Source: Pelatocladus maniniholoensis HA4357-MV3
Lineage (GTDB): Bacteria > Cyanobacteriota > Cyanobacteriia > Cyanobacteriales > Nostocaceae
DNA length: 64,000 nt
Direction of reading: 5' to 3'
NCBI GenBank assembly: GCA_019359115.1
Contig: JAHHHW010000071.1
Coordinates: 16,728 to 80,727, forward strand
Below the pieces are notes generated by a model. That model was not told the DNA's origin, ran no database searches, and saw only the letters and a list, made by a program, of their open reading frames with translations. Below, piece by piece: positions 46,001 to 53,976 of this stretch (position 1 is its first letter; every line of letters begins with the position of its first letter). A program made the position numbers and the translations under genes.

Positions 46001-47113
46001 TAATCCCTGCAAGGATACTTTATCTGTTGCTGTAATATTTACTTTTCCTGCATTACCTTCTCCAAAACTCAAAGAACCAATAATAAAATTACCAGTTCCT
46101 TCCAAACTATTGGCATTGATAATCACATTTCCGGCGTTACCTTTTCCTGAAGAAAATACTACATTTCTGATTCGACTAGTGTTAGTATTTCCCTCAATTT
46201 TCACTGCTCCTGATGCATTAACGACAATATCGCCAGCTTGAGATGAAAGCGTTCCCGAACCTGATGCAATTCCAGCAATCAGATCTCCACCCTCAAACAG
46301 ATCGAAATTGCGAGCATTGACATTAATACTACCTCCCCCTTCACCAGCTACATTGACTGTAGCCAAGTTTGCTAGTGAGACATCAGCTTTTGTCACATTA
46401 CTGGGAAAACTCAAGCTACCATCAGGATTCAACCCAACTGTTCCTGCTTGTGATAATCCTCCTAATTCAACTCTTGCTCCTGGTGCATACACAATTCCTT
46501 GATCTAAGCTGACGTTACCACCTACTAATGCCAGTGTCTTTCCTGGTTGCACTCCAAAACCAATAGTGTTTACATTATGAGTGATACCGTCAGGATTATC
46601 CCGAAATCTCAAACCAATGGGAATATTAATGGTTAATTGCGGAACTGCTTGCGGGTTACTGGCACTGAATTCAAAATTGTCAAATAATACACTATCGGCT
46701 GTAGTGCTAAAAAATGAACCACCACGCAAATCTAGACTTGCATTCGGCCCAAAAGAAATTCCTCTTGGGTTAATCAAAAATAAATTAGCGTTACCTACAA
46801 CACCAAGAACGCCCTGAATACTTGAGGGATTACCACCTGTGACTCTGGTAAGAATATTAGCAATACCAGCAGGATTGGAAAAATAAACACCCCTACCTGC
46901 ATTCACGTTGAAATCTTGAAAACTGTGAAATAAATTTGAGTTGCGAGTTGATCCACCAGTGATCAGATCAACCCCATCAACAACATTAGGATTAACAACA
47001 GAACTTTCCGCACCCAAGCTGCTATCTGGGGTAAGTTGCGCTATAGCTTTATGTATAGGTGCAAGATAGCCTAAAGTCAGCAGGGATAAGATCAAGAAGA
47101 AGAGCGATCGCAT
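43037..47113 (-). CDS. Filamentous haemagglutinin-type TpsA adhesin (paralogue 1)
   Basis: 1358 residues. Signal peptide at 1-26 (FFLILSLLTLGYLAPIHKAIA). The TPS domain follows: SSVVNPNVVDGVDLITGG, NLFHSFQDFNV, GRGVYFSNPAGIANILTRVTGGNPSSIQG, NANLFLINPRGI and FGPNASLDLRGGSFF are the FhaB-type secretion and folding blocks. Residues about 300-1190 are repetitive right-handed beta-helix sequence (GNAGNI, SLSLTNGGQI, SGDRKGGDISINAGSL), with near-identical long repeats around residues 690 and 815. A conserved C-terminal module has NPCQKG, then IIPAQGWIFNEKGEVVLTAYDP, ending CPAPF. It is exported through the TpsB pore encoded upstream. Confidence 0.93.
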   Translation of the reverse strand: MRSLFFLILSLLTLGYLAPIHKAIAQLTPDSSLGAESSVVNPNVVDGVDLITGGSTRNSNLFHSFQDFNVNAGRGVYFSNPAGIANILTRVTGGNPSSIQGVLGVVGNANLFLINPRGISFGPNASLDLRGGSFFSTTADSVLFDNFEFSASNPQAVPQLTINIPIGLRFRDNPDGITHNVNTIGFGVQPGKTLALVGGNVSLDQGIVYAPGARVELGGLSQAGTVGLNPDGSLSFPSNVTKADVSLANLATVNVAGEGGGSINVNARNFDLFEGGDLIAGIASGSGTLSSQAGDIVVNASGAVKIEGNTNTSRIRNVVFSSGKGNAGNVIINANSLEGTGNFIIGSLSFGEGNAGKVNITATDKVSLQGLEGQSSGISSTVGSSSTGSANDVVIDTRSLSLSNFAALATSTTAKGNAGNIRIKASESVSVSGNSTIQAATFASGNAGKIIIDSPNANVSFDQSLVSTSVFGNSNISGVDLIGTGQGGDIEITARSLSLDNGSQLFTGTFGFTGENGPPNAGNINLNISESLNVRGTSRLRSQTEGDGKAGNIQVKTGSLLLTDGSQFNSSTFGKGDAGFININVIKDAIFDGIASNGNPSGVASEAVNPSEGNAGSIDISANNLFLRNGARISVSTFGQGNAGAIKITAGDTLSVDGLGTNNVSSSISSLVGGVVPQSSGDRKGGDISINAGSLSLTNGGQIIASTFSKGDAGNITINIIKDAILDGVGSNQQPSAIASEVDTNGNGNGGSIDLSANNLFLKNGARISTSTFGQGNAGAIKIKAGDTLSVDGIGSNNISTQISSIVAGVVPQSSGDRKGGDISINAGSLSLANRGLIISSTFGKGNAGDISLKVDGPIKLTNSSQIRSNVEQGGEGLGGDINIDTKSLTLTDGSEIGAIVFRAANGLQAGKGKAGNLVINAKDFIDISGTGSTGFSSGIFASAERGTIATQPQAAGDITITTGDFRIANGAVVDASTWNDGSGGSITINAKNFTATDGGQVLTTSRGSGAAGDITLKVSDNLTISGSDPNFNQRIEQAKKFASPDDTIDDIISNQGAQSGIFANTTEGSTGKGGSIFIDPKQVTIKDGGIISATSSGTGEAGNINIQAGNLTLDRGTITAESGSATGGNITLDINDVLLLRRNSLISATAGRNQGAGNGGNININTGLLVALPQENSDIKADAFSGSGGNINIQTDAIFGIQPRDFSTPLSDITASSESGISGNVNLNTLDIDPTQGLSELPENTTDPSNQIAQNPCQKGSNSSFVLSGRGGIPSSPNDSFSSDNVRVDLLQPITSSNNPQNVTNNPPKIQTATKQIIPAQGWIFNEKGEVVLTAYDPTTSGSQRSSKVPASCPAPF

Positions 47114-47208
47114 ATTAGGTTTCCTGGGATTTTATAGTAGTCTGTTGATCTTCTCTGTTGTTTATTAAACAGTTATTGAACTAGGAAATCTACTACTCTT
47201 AAAAAGCC

Positions 47209-47490
47209 TTAAAAACCAGCAGCACAAACCGCAGTAGTACGAGAATTGCGTTGATAACTGTGTGCTGTGGGATCATAAGCTGTGAGAACCACTTCACCTT
47301 TGTTGTTAAATATCCATCCTTGAGCTGGGATAATTTTTTTAGTTTGGATAGTTTGCTGGTTAACAGTTGATCTGCGGGAATTACTACTGTTGTCAGTTGG
47401 CTTGACTAAATCAACGCGCACATTGTCGCTGCTAAAACTTTCATTTGGCCCAGGAGCAAAACCACCCCTTCCTGTTAATACCTTGGACAG
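47209..47490 (-). pseudogene. C-terminal remnant of a fourth TpsA gene
   Basis: On the - strand the frame reads LTGRGGFAPGPNESFSSD, then VRVDLVKPT, KKIIPAQGWIFNNKGEVV and a terminal Cys-containing end. This is the C-terminal module of the three neighbouring TpsA proteins. The frame has an in-frame stop at 47491-47493, and everything N-terminal (TPS domain, beta-helix) is missing. The 46 bp between it and the TpsA2 stop are GTTAACTG-type repeats. The remnant closely parallels the end of TpsA2, so it probably arose by tandem duplication then deletion. It is not expected to give a secreted product. Confidence 0.85.
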
Positions 47491-47536
47491 TTAAGAAATC
47501 AATTCACAAACTGTTAACTGTTAGCGGTTAACTGAT

Positions 47537-50494
47537 TTAATAGGACGCAGGACAAGCTACAGTTGTCTGGGAATTGCGTTGAGGAATATTCGCTGTGGGA
47601 TCATAGGCTGTAAGAAGCACCTCACCTTTATCGTTAAATACCCATCCTTGAGCTGGAATAATTTTCTTGACTGTGGATTGGGTTGGCGATTGTTTAATAG
47701 TTAGACTTTGGAGATTACTGTTCCTAGTAACAGGTTTTACCAAATCAACACGGGTATTATCGCTGCTAAAACTTTCATCTGGTCCAGGAGCAAAACCACC
47801 CCTCCCTGTAATAGTAAATTCACTACCTATACCTTTTTGACAGGGATTTTCGGCAATGCGATCGCTCGGATCTGCAATATTATCAGGTAATTCAACTAAT
47901 CCCTGACTAGGGTCAACATCTGCGGTGTCAATTTGAACAGTACCACTAAAATCAGATCCTAATTCAGAAGAGGCAGTAATATCACTTTCTGGTGTGCGCT
48001 GAACTCTAAACTCAGTACCAAAAATGCTGTCGGCTTTAATAATCACTCTGCCTCCAAAGCTTTCTTCCGCATTCGCACTGATATCACTATTTTCTAAGGC
48101 AACTAAGTTACCAGTTTTAATGTTGATATTGCCACCTGTAGCTGTACCTGTAGCGTTTGTAGTGATGTTGCTGTTGCGACGTAAGAATAAATCGCGGGAG
48201 CGAAGGCTGATATTACCTTGACCACCTTTAGTCTCGGCTGTAATTAATGCACCATTGTCGAGCTGGATGTCTTTGGTTGTCGTAACTTCTATGTTACCTG
48301 CTTGGCGATTTTCGACATCACTTCTAGTACTTAATTGAGCGCCATCAAGCAGAAATGAATTAGCGTTGACTTTAATGTTACCAGCATCTCCCTGTCCAAA
48401 AGTATTGGAACTAAGTGCAGAGTCATTAACTAAAGAAAATGATCCTGTAGTAATATCGATATTTCCTGCATTTCCCCGTCCGTAAGTAGAAGAATTTATA
48501 AATGCCTGATCTTTAAGCGATAGCAATCTTGTAGAGATACTAATATCTCCTCCCTCTCCCACCGCCTTTGATCCGACTGTGGTACTAATTCGACTGGGAA
48601 ATTTACGCCCACTCGCAATAGGACGTTCACCTTCAAGGATTACAGAATCACGAGCCTCAATGATAATATTGCCTGCATTTCCTTGGTTCTCTGAATCAGC
48701 TAGTAGTGCTGAACCATCCTTAAGCACAAGGGAGCCTGTTGTAATTTTGATATCACCGCCATTACCTACACCACGTCCCTCAGAAACCCTGCTGTTAATA
48801 AAAGATTTCGATAAATAAACTTTGTCTTGAGCGTTTACAGATATATTTCCTGCATTACCTCTTCCTCTTGTGTTGCTGTCTAGTTCAGCACCATTAGTGA
48901 TAAATAGAGAACCAGTAGTGATATCAATTCCACCACTATTGCCTCTACCTCTATCTAGTACAGTCGTCAAGATATTACTAGGAAATCTACCTTCACTACG
49001 TCCATCAAAAGAAACGATATCACGAGCTACAATCTTTACTGCTCCGGAATTTCCTCGCCCTTCTACACCAGATTGTATTTGAGCGCCATTGGTGACAAAA
49101 AGTGAACCTGTGTTAATATTTATCCCCCCACTATTACCAACAGCACCAAAAAACACATTAGTGGAAATCAGACTATCTTTACCATCTAGAAAAACAGTAT
49201 CATTCGCATTGATATTGACACTACCTCCGTTCCCCCTGCCAAAAGTGCCGGAATCTAATCGAGCCTTATTATTTATAGATAGCGATCCTGTTGTAATATT
49301 GATATTGCCTGCGTTTGCTGTTGCTCCTGAGTAGACTTGACTAAACAATCCACTGGCAAAAAACAGACCATCTGAGGAAATGTGATACCCGCTCAACTCT
49401 ACTGACTCTGAAGCGTTCACCTCCAAGTTACCTCCTGATTTAGACCTCAGAGTACTTGCTTCAATCTGGGAACCATTGCTAAGAGTAAAGCGCTTACCCC
49501 TAATTTGTATATCACCACCACCTTCCCCACTAGCATCAACTGCTGTTTGTTGCGATAGTTGAATATTGCCAAAGTTTTTTACAGCATCATAACCCAAGGA
49601 AAATCCTTTGTTAATAGGAGTGAGACTGACTTGACCTTCTCCAGCAACACTGCCTAATTCTAGGCGTCCGCCAGCAGTCTTAAGTGTTGCTCCCTCCAAA
49701 CTGAGATCACCGCCTACTAAAGCTAAGGTTTTATCTGATTCCACCCGCAACGCATCTGTAGTATCTATCAGAGAGTTATTTTTCCTGAGTCCCTGACCAT
49801 TACCTTGTACCTGAATCTTTCCAGGATTATCCCGAAATCTCAAGCCAATCGGAATATTGATACTTAACTGTGGCGATGTTTGCAAATCTGTAGCACTAAA
49901 TTCCAAACCGCCCTCAAATAACAAACTGTTAGCTGTCGTAGCGAAAAAAGAACCACCCACATCTAGACTGGCATTTTGTCCAAAGAAAATCCCCTTTGGA
50001 TTGAGTAAAAATAAATTAGCGTTACCTAAAACACCAAGCTTCCCTTGAATATTCGAGGGATTACCACCTGTGACTCTGGTAAGAATATTGGCAATTCCAG
50101 CAGGGTTGGAAAAATAAGCTCCCCTCCCTGCATCTATATTGAAGTCTTGAAAAGAATGAAATAAATTTGCTCCACGGATCGCACCTCCATCAATGCGATC
50201 GCTCCCAATACCATCAATCACATCTGGATTCACAACAGAACTTTCCGCACCCAAGCTGCCATCTGGGGTAATCTGTGCTACAGCTTTACCCACAAACATC
50301 AGAATCATGAAGTTTGGTAAAAACAAAGCTATGGCAAATAACAATTGTGATCTCTTGATATCCCCAGCCTGATTAAAAGCAGGATTAATCTTTTCTTGCT
50401 CGGTAGATAAGAGAAGCAAAGGTTTGTGTCTGTAGTTTTTGCAACTTTGAAGAGTTATGTAATTCCCGAATAAACCATGTTTTGTACGTAGCAT
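47537..50494 (-). CDS. Filamentous haemagglutinin-type TpsA adhesin (paralogue 2)
   Basis: 985 residues. It has an unusually long N-terminal lead of about 74 residues (charged, then a hydrophobic segment QLLFAIALFLPNFMILMFVG before AVAQ); a shorter start cannot be excluded. The TPS domain follows with ANLFHSFQDFNIDAGRGAYF, ANILTRVTGGNPSNIQG and LFLLNPKGIFFGQNASLDVGGSFF. A beta-helix of repeated GNAGNI/ITTGSL/SLFITNGA units ends near residue 860, and the NPCQKG plus IIPAQGWVFNDKGEVLLTAYDP module closes it (CPASY). Compared with paralogue 1 it is about 370 residues shorter in the helix, a length difference typical of repeat loss or gain. Confidence 0.92.
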   Translation of the reverse strand: MLRTKHGLFGNYITLQSCKNYRHKPLLLLSTEQEKINPAFNQAGDIKRSQLLFAIALFLPNFMILMFVGKAVAQITPDGSLGAESSVVNPDVIDGIGSDRIDGGAIRGANLFHSFQDFNIDAGRGAYFSNPAGIANILTRVTGGNPSNIQGKLGVLGNANLFLLNPKGIFFGQNASLDVGGSFFATTANSLLFEGGLEFSATDLQTSPQLSINIPIGLRFRDNPGKIQVQGNGQGLRKNNSLIDTTDALRVESDKTLALVGGDLSLEGATLKTAGGRLELGSVAGEGQVSLTPINKGFSLGYDAVKNFGNIQLSQQTAVDASGEGGGDIQIRGKRFTLSNGSQIEASTLRSKSGGNLEVNASESVELSGYHISSDGLFFASGLFSQVYSGATANAGNINITTGSLSINNKARLDSGTFGRGNGGSVNINANDTVFLDGKDSLISTNVFFGAVGNSGGININTGSLFVTNGAQIQSGVEGRGNSGAVKIVARDIVSFDGRSEGRFPSNILTTVLDRGRGNSGGIDITTGSLFITNGAELDSNTRGRGNAGNISVNAQDKVYLSKSFINSRVSEGRGVGNGGDIKITTGSLVLKDGSALLADSENQGNAGNIIIEARDSVILEGERPIASGRKFPSRISTTVGSKAVGEGGDISISTRLLSLKDQAFINSSTYGRGNAGNIDITTGSFSLVNDSALSSNTFGQGDAGNIKVNANSFLLDGAQLSTRSDVENRQAGNIEVTTTKDIQLDNGALITAETKGGQGNISLRSRDLFLRRNSNITTNATGTATGGNINIKTGNLVALENSDISANAEESFGGRVIIKADSIFGTEFRVQRTPESDITASSELGSDFSGTVQIDTADVDPSQGLVELPDNIADPSDRIAENPCQKGIGSEFTITGRGGFAPGPDESFSSDNTRVDLVKPVTRNSNLQSLTIKQSPTQSTVKKIIPAQGWVFNDKGEVLLTAYDPTANIPQRNSQTTVACPASY

Positions 50495-50718
50495 AATAGA
50501 AGCCTCCTTATTTCAGGAGAGTGATAAATCTCAACAAACATTTATCAGTTATCAGTTTGCTAAAATCTTGCATCTAGCCTTAGCGGTTAAAAATCGCGGC
50601 TATACAAACCAATTCCACATACGGGAACTAACAGAAAATCAAGGATTTAAAACCCTTGTCTTGCGATTTTTGTCTGTCTAGCTGCGGCTGACCATTACCT
50701 TGTACAAGATGTTAAGTT

Positions 50719-50763
50719 TGATAACTGATAACTGATAACTGGTCACTGATAACTGGTCACTGA
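50719..50763. repeat. Tandem heptamers overlapping the end of TpsA3
   Basis: TGATAAC and TGGTCAC units in tandem. The tract runs into the coding sequence, so the last six residues of TpsA3 (SVTSYQ) and its stop codon are written by the repeat. This suggests the tract spread into the gene end or that the original stop was lost. Confidence 0.8.
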
Positions 50764-53700
50764 ACAAGCCGCAGTTGGTTGAAAAGTGCGTCCCTGACTA
50801 GAATTCGTGGGATCATAGGCTGTCAAAACGACTTCACCTTTTTTGTTAAATACCCATCCTTGAGCAGGAACAATATTTTTGGTGGTCTGACGAATCACTG
50901 GTGACTGATTGATTGTAAGATTTGGGGAATTACTACTACTACTAGCGACAGGTTCTACTAAATCTACACGAGTCTCGTTGCTGCTAAAGCTATCATTTGG
51001 GCTGGATGGTAAACCACCCCGTCCAGTGACAGTAAATGAACTACCAGAACCTTTTTGACAAGGATTTTGGGCTATTTGATTTGTAAGATCTATAATATTC
51101 TCTGGTAATTCGGCTAATCCTTGACTGGGGTTAACATCCGTAGTGTTGATTTCTACTGTTCCATTAGACTCTAGTCCACGGTCAGAAGAAGCAGTGATAT
51201 CACTATCCTTACTACGGAAGAGATAATTAGCTTTAATAAATATATTTCCCCCAGAACCTTGTTCGGCATTGGCGGTGATATCGCTATTTTCTAAGGCTAC
51301 TAGATTACCAGTGTTGATAATGATATTCCCACCCCCAACTGTACCCTTAGCATTAGTTGTAATATTGCTATTGCGACGCAAGATTAAGTCACCAGAGTTG
51401 AGGGTGATATTACCTTGACCACCTCTAGTATCAGCGGTAATTGACGCATTGTTATCTAGCCGAATGTCTTTAGCTGCCGTAACTTCTATATTACCTGCTC
51501 GTCCTGCGCCTTGACTACCGACATTGATTTTTGCACCATTGTTAACGAGTAAGCGTCCGGTTCTAATTTTTAAGCTTCCCCCTTGGGCTGGGGAATTTTG
51601 TAAGGTATAAGCGTAAATTCCGCTAGCAGCAGTATCAAGAGTTCCTAATCTACTTTCTGCGTTTTGTCTAGCATTAATTTCCTTCTGACCGAACGCTATC
51701 TCATTTTTTATGTATTGATTAAATGTTTCCTCAAATTTGGGGTTGCTGCCTGAAATAGTGATGCGGTCAGACGCGTTGAGGTTAATTGTACCTGCATTAC
51801 CTCTGTTTGAGGCAGTGTTAAGAATTTTACCACCACCAGTAAACTCAATTACACGAGCGTTGACGGTGATATCTCCTCCCGGAAAAGCTGTTTGAGTTGT
51901 AGCTTTTAAGTTTCCTCCATTACTGACACGCAAAGTATCAGTGTTAATAATAATGTTACCAGCAGGTCCATTGCCAATAGTATTTGTGACTAATGTGCTG
52001 TATGCTGACTGTGGGCGACTTAATCTCATTAACACCTGGTTAGCAAATAATGGAGTGATACCGGATATTTCAACTGTATCTGTGGCATTAACTTCAATCA
52101 GACCACCAAAGTTACCTGAAGATGGACCACTTCCGCCCGTTGTCGCTGTTACTGTTGAACCATCAGTAATAAATACCGACTCTCCCCCAATAGATATCTT
52201 TCCAGCATCTTCAAATTTAGCTGCGTTGCGGATATCAGCAAAAATAGCACTAGATTGAACTTTTACTGGACCGTTAGATCTCAATATAACTGTGCTAGGA
52301 TTGCCTCGACCGTAACCTGTGGCAGCAAGTTGACTGTTATTGGTTAAGCTTACAGAAGTATCGCCCTGCAATGATATTTTTCCAGCAGCAGCATTACTGT
52401 TGTCAGTACTGACAGTGGTTACAAGATTAGCGTTCGATAATGAAATGGAGCCTTTTGCTTTTAATGAAATATTTCCGTCGCCTAATGCTCCTCTACCTAC
52501 ACTATAAGTGGATATTACCTTATTCTCACGGTCTACAGTTCCAGGTGAACCTTCCCCAATCAAAGTGATATTACCATCGGCTGTGAGTGATATTTTGCCA
52601 CTACGTCCTGAACCAGAAATATCACTGATATTACTACTGGCATCAAGTGCAGGCTTATCTTCTGGGGGAGCTTTGTCTATAGGCCAGTAAACAGGATTAC
52701 TGATGAAAATATCTCCTGCGGTGATGTTAATGTCACCAGCATTACTTTGCCTACCGATAGTACGTGTGCGAATCCGTCCGCCACCAGTCAGTTCCAAGTA
52801 ATTGGCTTTGACAATAACGTCACCTGCGTCACCAATAGCATTCCGATCAGCGACATTTTCTACCAAGCTTTGTCCATTAATCTTAATCGCCTCAGTTACG
52901 TCAAGGGTGACGTTTCCAGGTACAGAAGTACTAGCTGTTAAGTTTGGTTTAATACCAGCAGATACAATACTTCCAGTTTCTATGTTTAAGTTTCGGGCAA
53001 TGATACTCACACTACCCTTTCCTTGATCTGCTACATTAACCCTGGAAGTATTTCTCAGCAGTACATCTGCTCTGGTGATACCATTGGGAAAACTGAGATT
53101 ACCATCAGGGTCTAATCCTATGGTTACTGCTTGCGTCAATCCTCCTAACTCAACTTTTCCTTCTGGTGCGATGAGGCTTCCTCCATCTAAGTTGACATTA
53201 CCACCTAATAGTGACAAGGTGTTTCCCGTTTGTACTTGAAGAGGAGCATTGTTGCTAATACTGCCTGGATTATCTCGAAATCTCAAGCCGATGGGAATAT
53301 TAATAATTAGTTGCGGTACTGCTTGTGGATTGCTGGCACTGAATTCAAAATTATCGAATACCAGACTATCAGCTGTACTGCCAAAAAATGAACCACCACG
53401 CAGATCTAAACTTGCATTCGGTCCAAAAAAAATCCCTTTTGGATTCAGTAAAAATAAATTAGCGTTACCTAAAACACCAAGCTTCCCTCGAATATTCGAG
53501 GGATTACCACCTGTGACTCTGGTGAGGATATTGGCAATTCCAGCAGGGTTGGAAAAATAAGCTCCCCTACCTGCATCTATATTGAAGTCTTGAAAAGAAT
53601 GAAACAAATTTGACCCACGGATTGCACCTCCATCAATACGATCGCTCCCAATACCATCAATCACATCTGGATTCACAACCGAATTTTCTGTTCCACCCAG

Positions 53701-53805
53701 CTTGCCATCTGGGATAATTTGTGCAGTAGCTCTATTCTGCAATACCAGAATGCTGAAAATACTTGGGGATAAGGTGAATAGAACTAGTAAGCAAAATAAT
53801 TTCAT
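50743..53805 (-). CDS. Filamentous haemagglutinin-type TpsA adhesin (paralogue 3)
   Basis: 1020 residues from ATG 53805 (a TTG two codons earlier is possible). Signal peptide MKLFCLLVLFTLSPSIFSIL with cleavage before QIIPDG. The TPS domain is nearly the same as in paralogue 2 (SNLFHSFQDFNIDAGRGAYF, ANILTRVTGGNPSNIRGKL, LFLLNPKGIFFGPNAS). The beta-helix differs more in sequence than between paralogues 1 and 2 and includes an unusual charged stretch QYIKNEIAFGQKEINARQNAESR near 725. The C-terminal module is NPCQKG to IVPAQGWVFNKKGEVVLTAYDP. It is the first TpsA after the TpsB gene (165 bp), so probably the main partner. Confidence 0.92.
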   Translation of the reverse strand: MKLFCLLVLFTLSPSIFSILVLQNRATAQIIPDGKLGGTENSVVNPDVIDGIGSDRIDGGAIRGSNLFHSFQDFNIDAGRGAYFSNPAGIANILTRVTGGNPSNIRGKLGVLGNANLFLLNPKGIFFGPNASLDLRGGSFFGSTADSLVFDNFEFSASNPQAVPQLIINIPIGLRFRDNPGSISNNAPLQVQTGNTLSLLGGNVNLDGGSLIAPEGKVELGGLTQAVTIGLDPDGNLSFPNGITRADVLLRNTSRVNVADQGKGSVSIIARNLNIETGSIVSAGIKPNLTASTSVPGNVTLDVTEAIKINGQSLVENVADRNAIGDAGDVIVKANYLELTGGGRIRTRTIGRQSNAGDINITAGDIFISNPVYWPIDKAPPEDKPALDASSNISDISGSGRSGKISLTADGNITLIGEGSPGTVDRENKVISTYSVGRGALGDGNISLKAKGSISLSNANLVTTVSTDNSNAAAGKISLQGDTSVSLTNNSQLAATGYGRGNPSTVILRSNGPVKVQSSAIFADIRNAAKFEDAGKISIGGESVFITDGSTVTATTGGSGPSSGNFGGLIEVNATDTVEISGITPLFANQVLMRLSRPQSAYSTLVTNTIGNGPAGNIIINTDTLRVSNGGNLKATTQTAFPGGDITVNARVIEFTGGGKILNTASNRGNAGTINLNASDRITISGSNPKFEETFNQYIKNEIAFGQKEINARQNAESRLGTLDTAASGIYAYTLQNSPAQGGSLKIRTGRLLVNNGAKINVGSQGAGRAGNIEVTAAKDIRLDNNASITADTRGGQGNITLNSGDLILRRNSNITTNAKGTVGGGNIIINTGNLVALENSDITANAEQGSGGNIFIKANYLFRSKDSDITASSDRGLESNGTVEINTTDVNPSQGLAELPENIIDLTNQIAQNPCQKGSGSSFTVTGRGGLPSSPNDSFSSNETRVDLVEPVASSSSNSPNLTINQSPVIRQTTKNIVPAQGWVFNKKGEVVLTAYDPTNSSQGRTFQPTAACSVTSYQ

Positions 53806-53976
53806 CGTCAACTCTCACAAAGATCGTCACAACAAGCAAGCAAAATTCTTTCTTCTGAATCTCTCAATCTCCCGAAGTCAAGTAAATCGTACTGAATAAA
53901 CAGAACACGAGTTACCAAACGAAAAGACTATCGAAACCCTTACCAAATGACCAATGAACAATGACCAACGACCAAC

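Noticed and set aside
43665..46817. Several + strand open frames opposite the TpsA1 gene
   Set aside because: They are antisense shadows caused by the repetitive Gly/Asn/Ser-rich coding sequence. They have no start signals, and their proteins are Pro/Leu/Ser-biased mirror translations.
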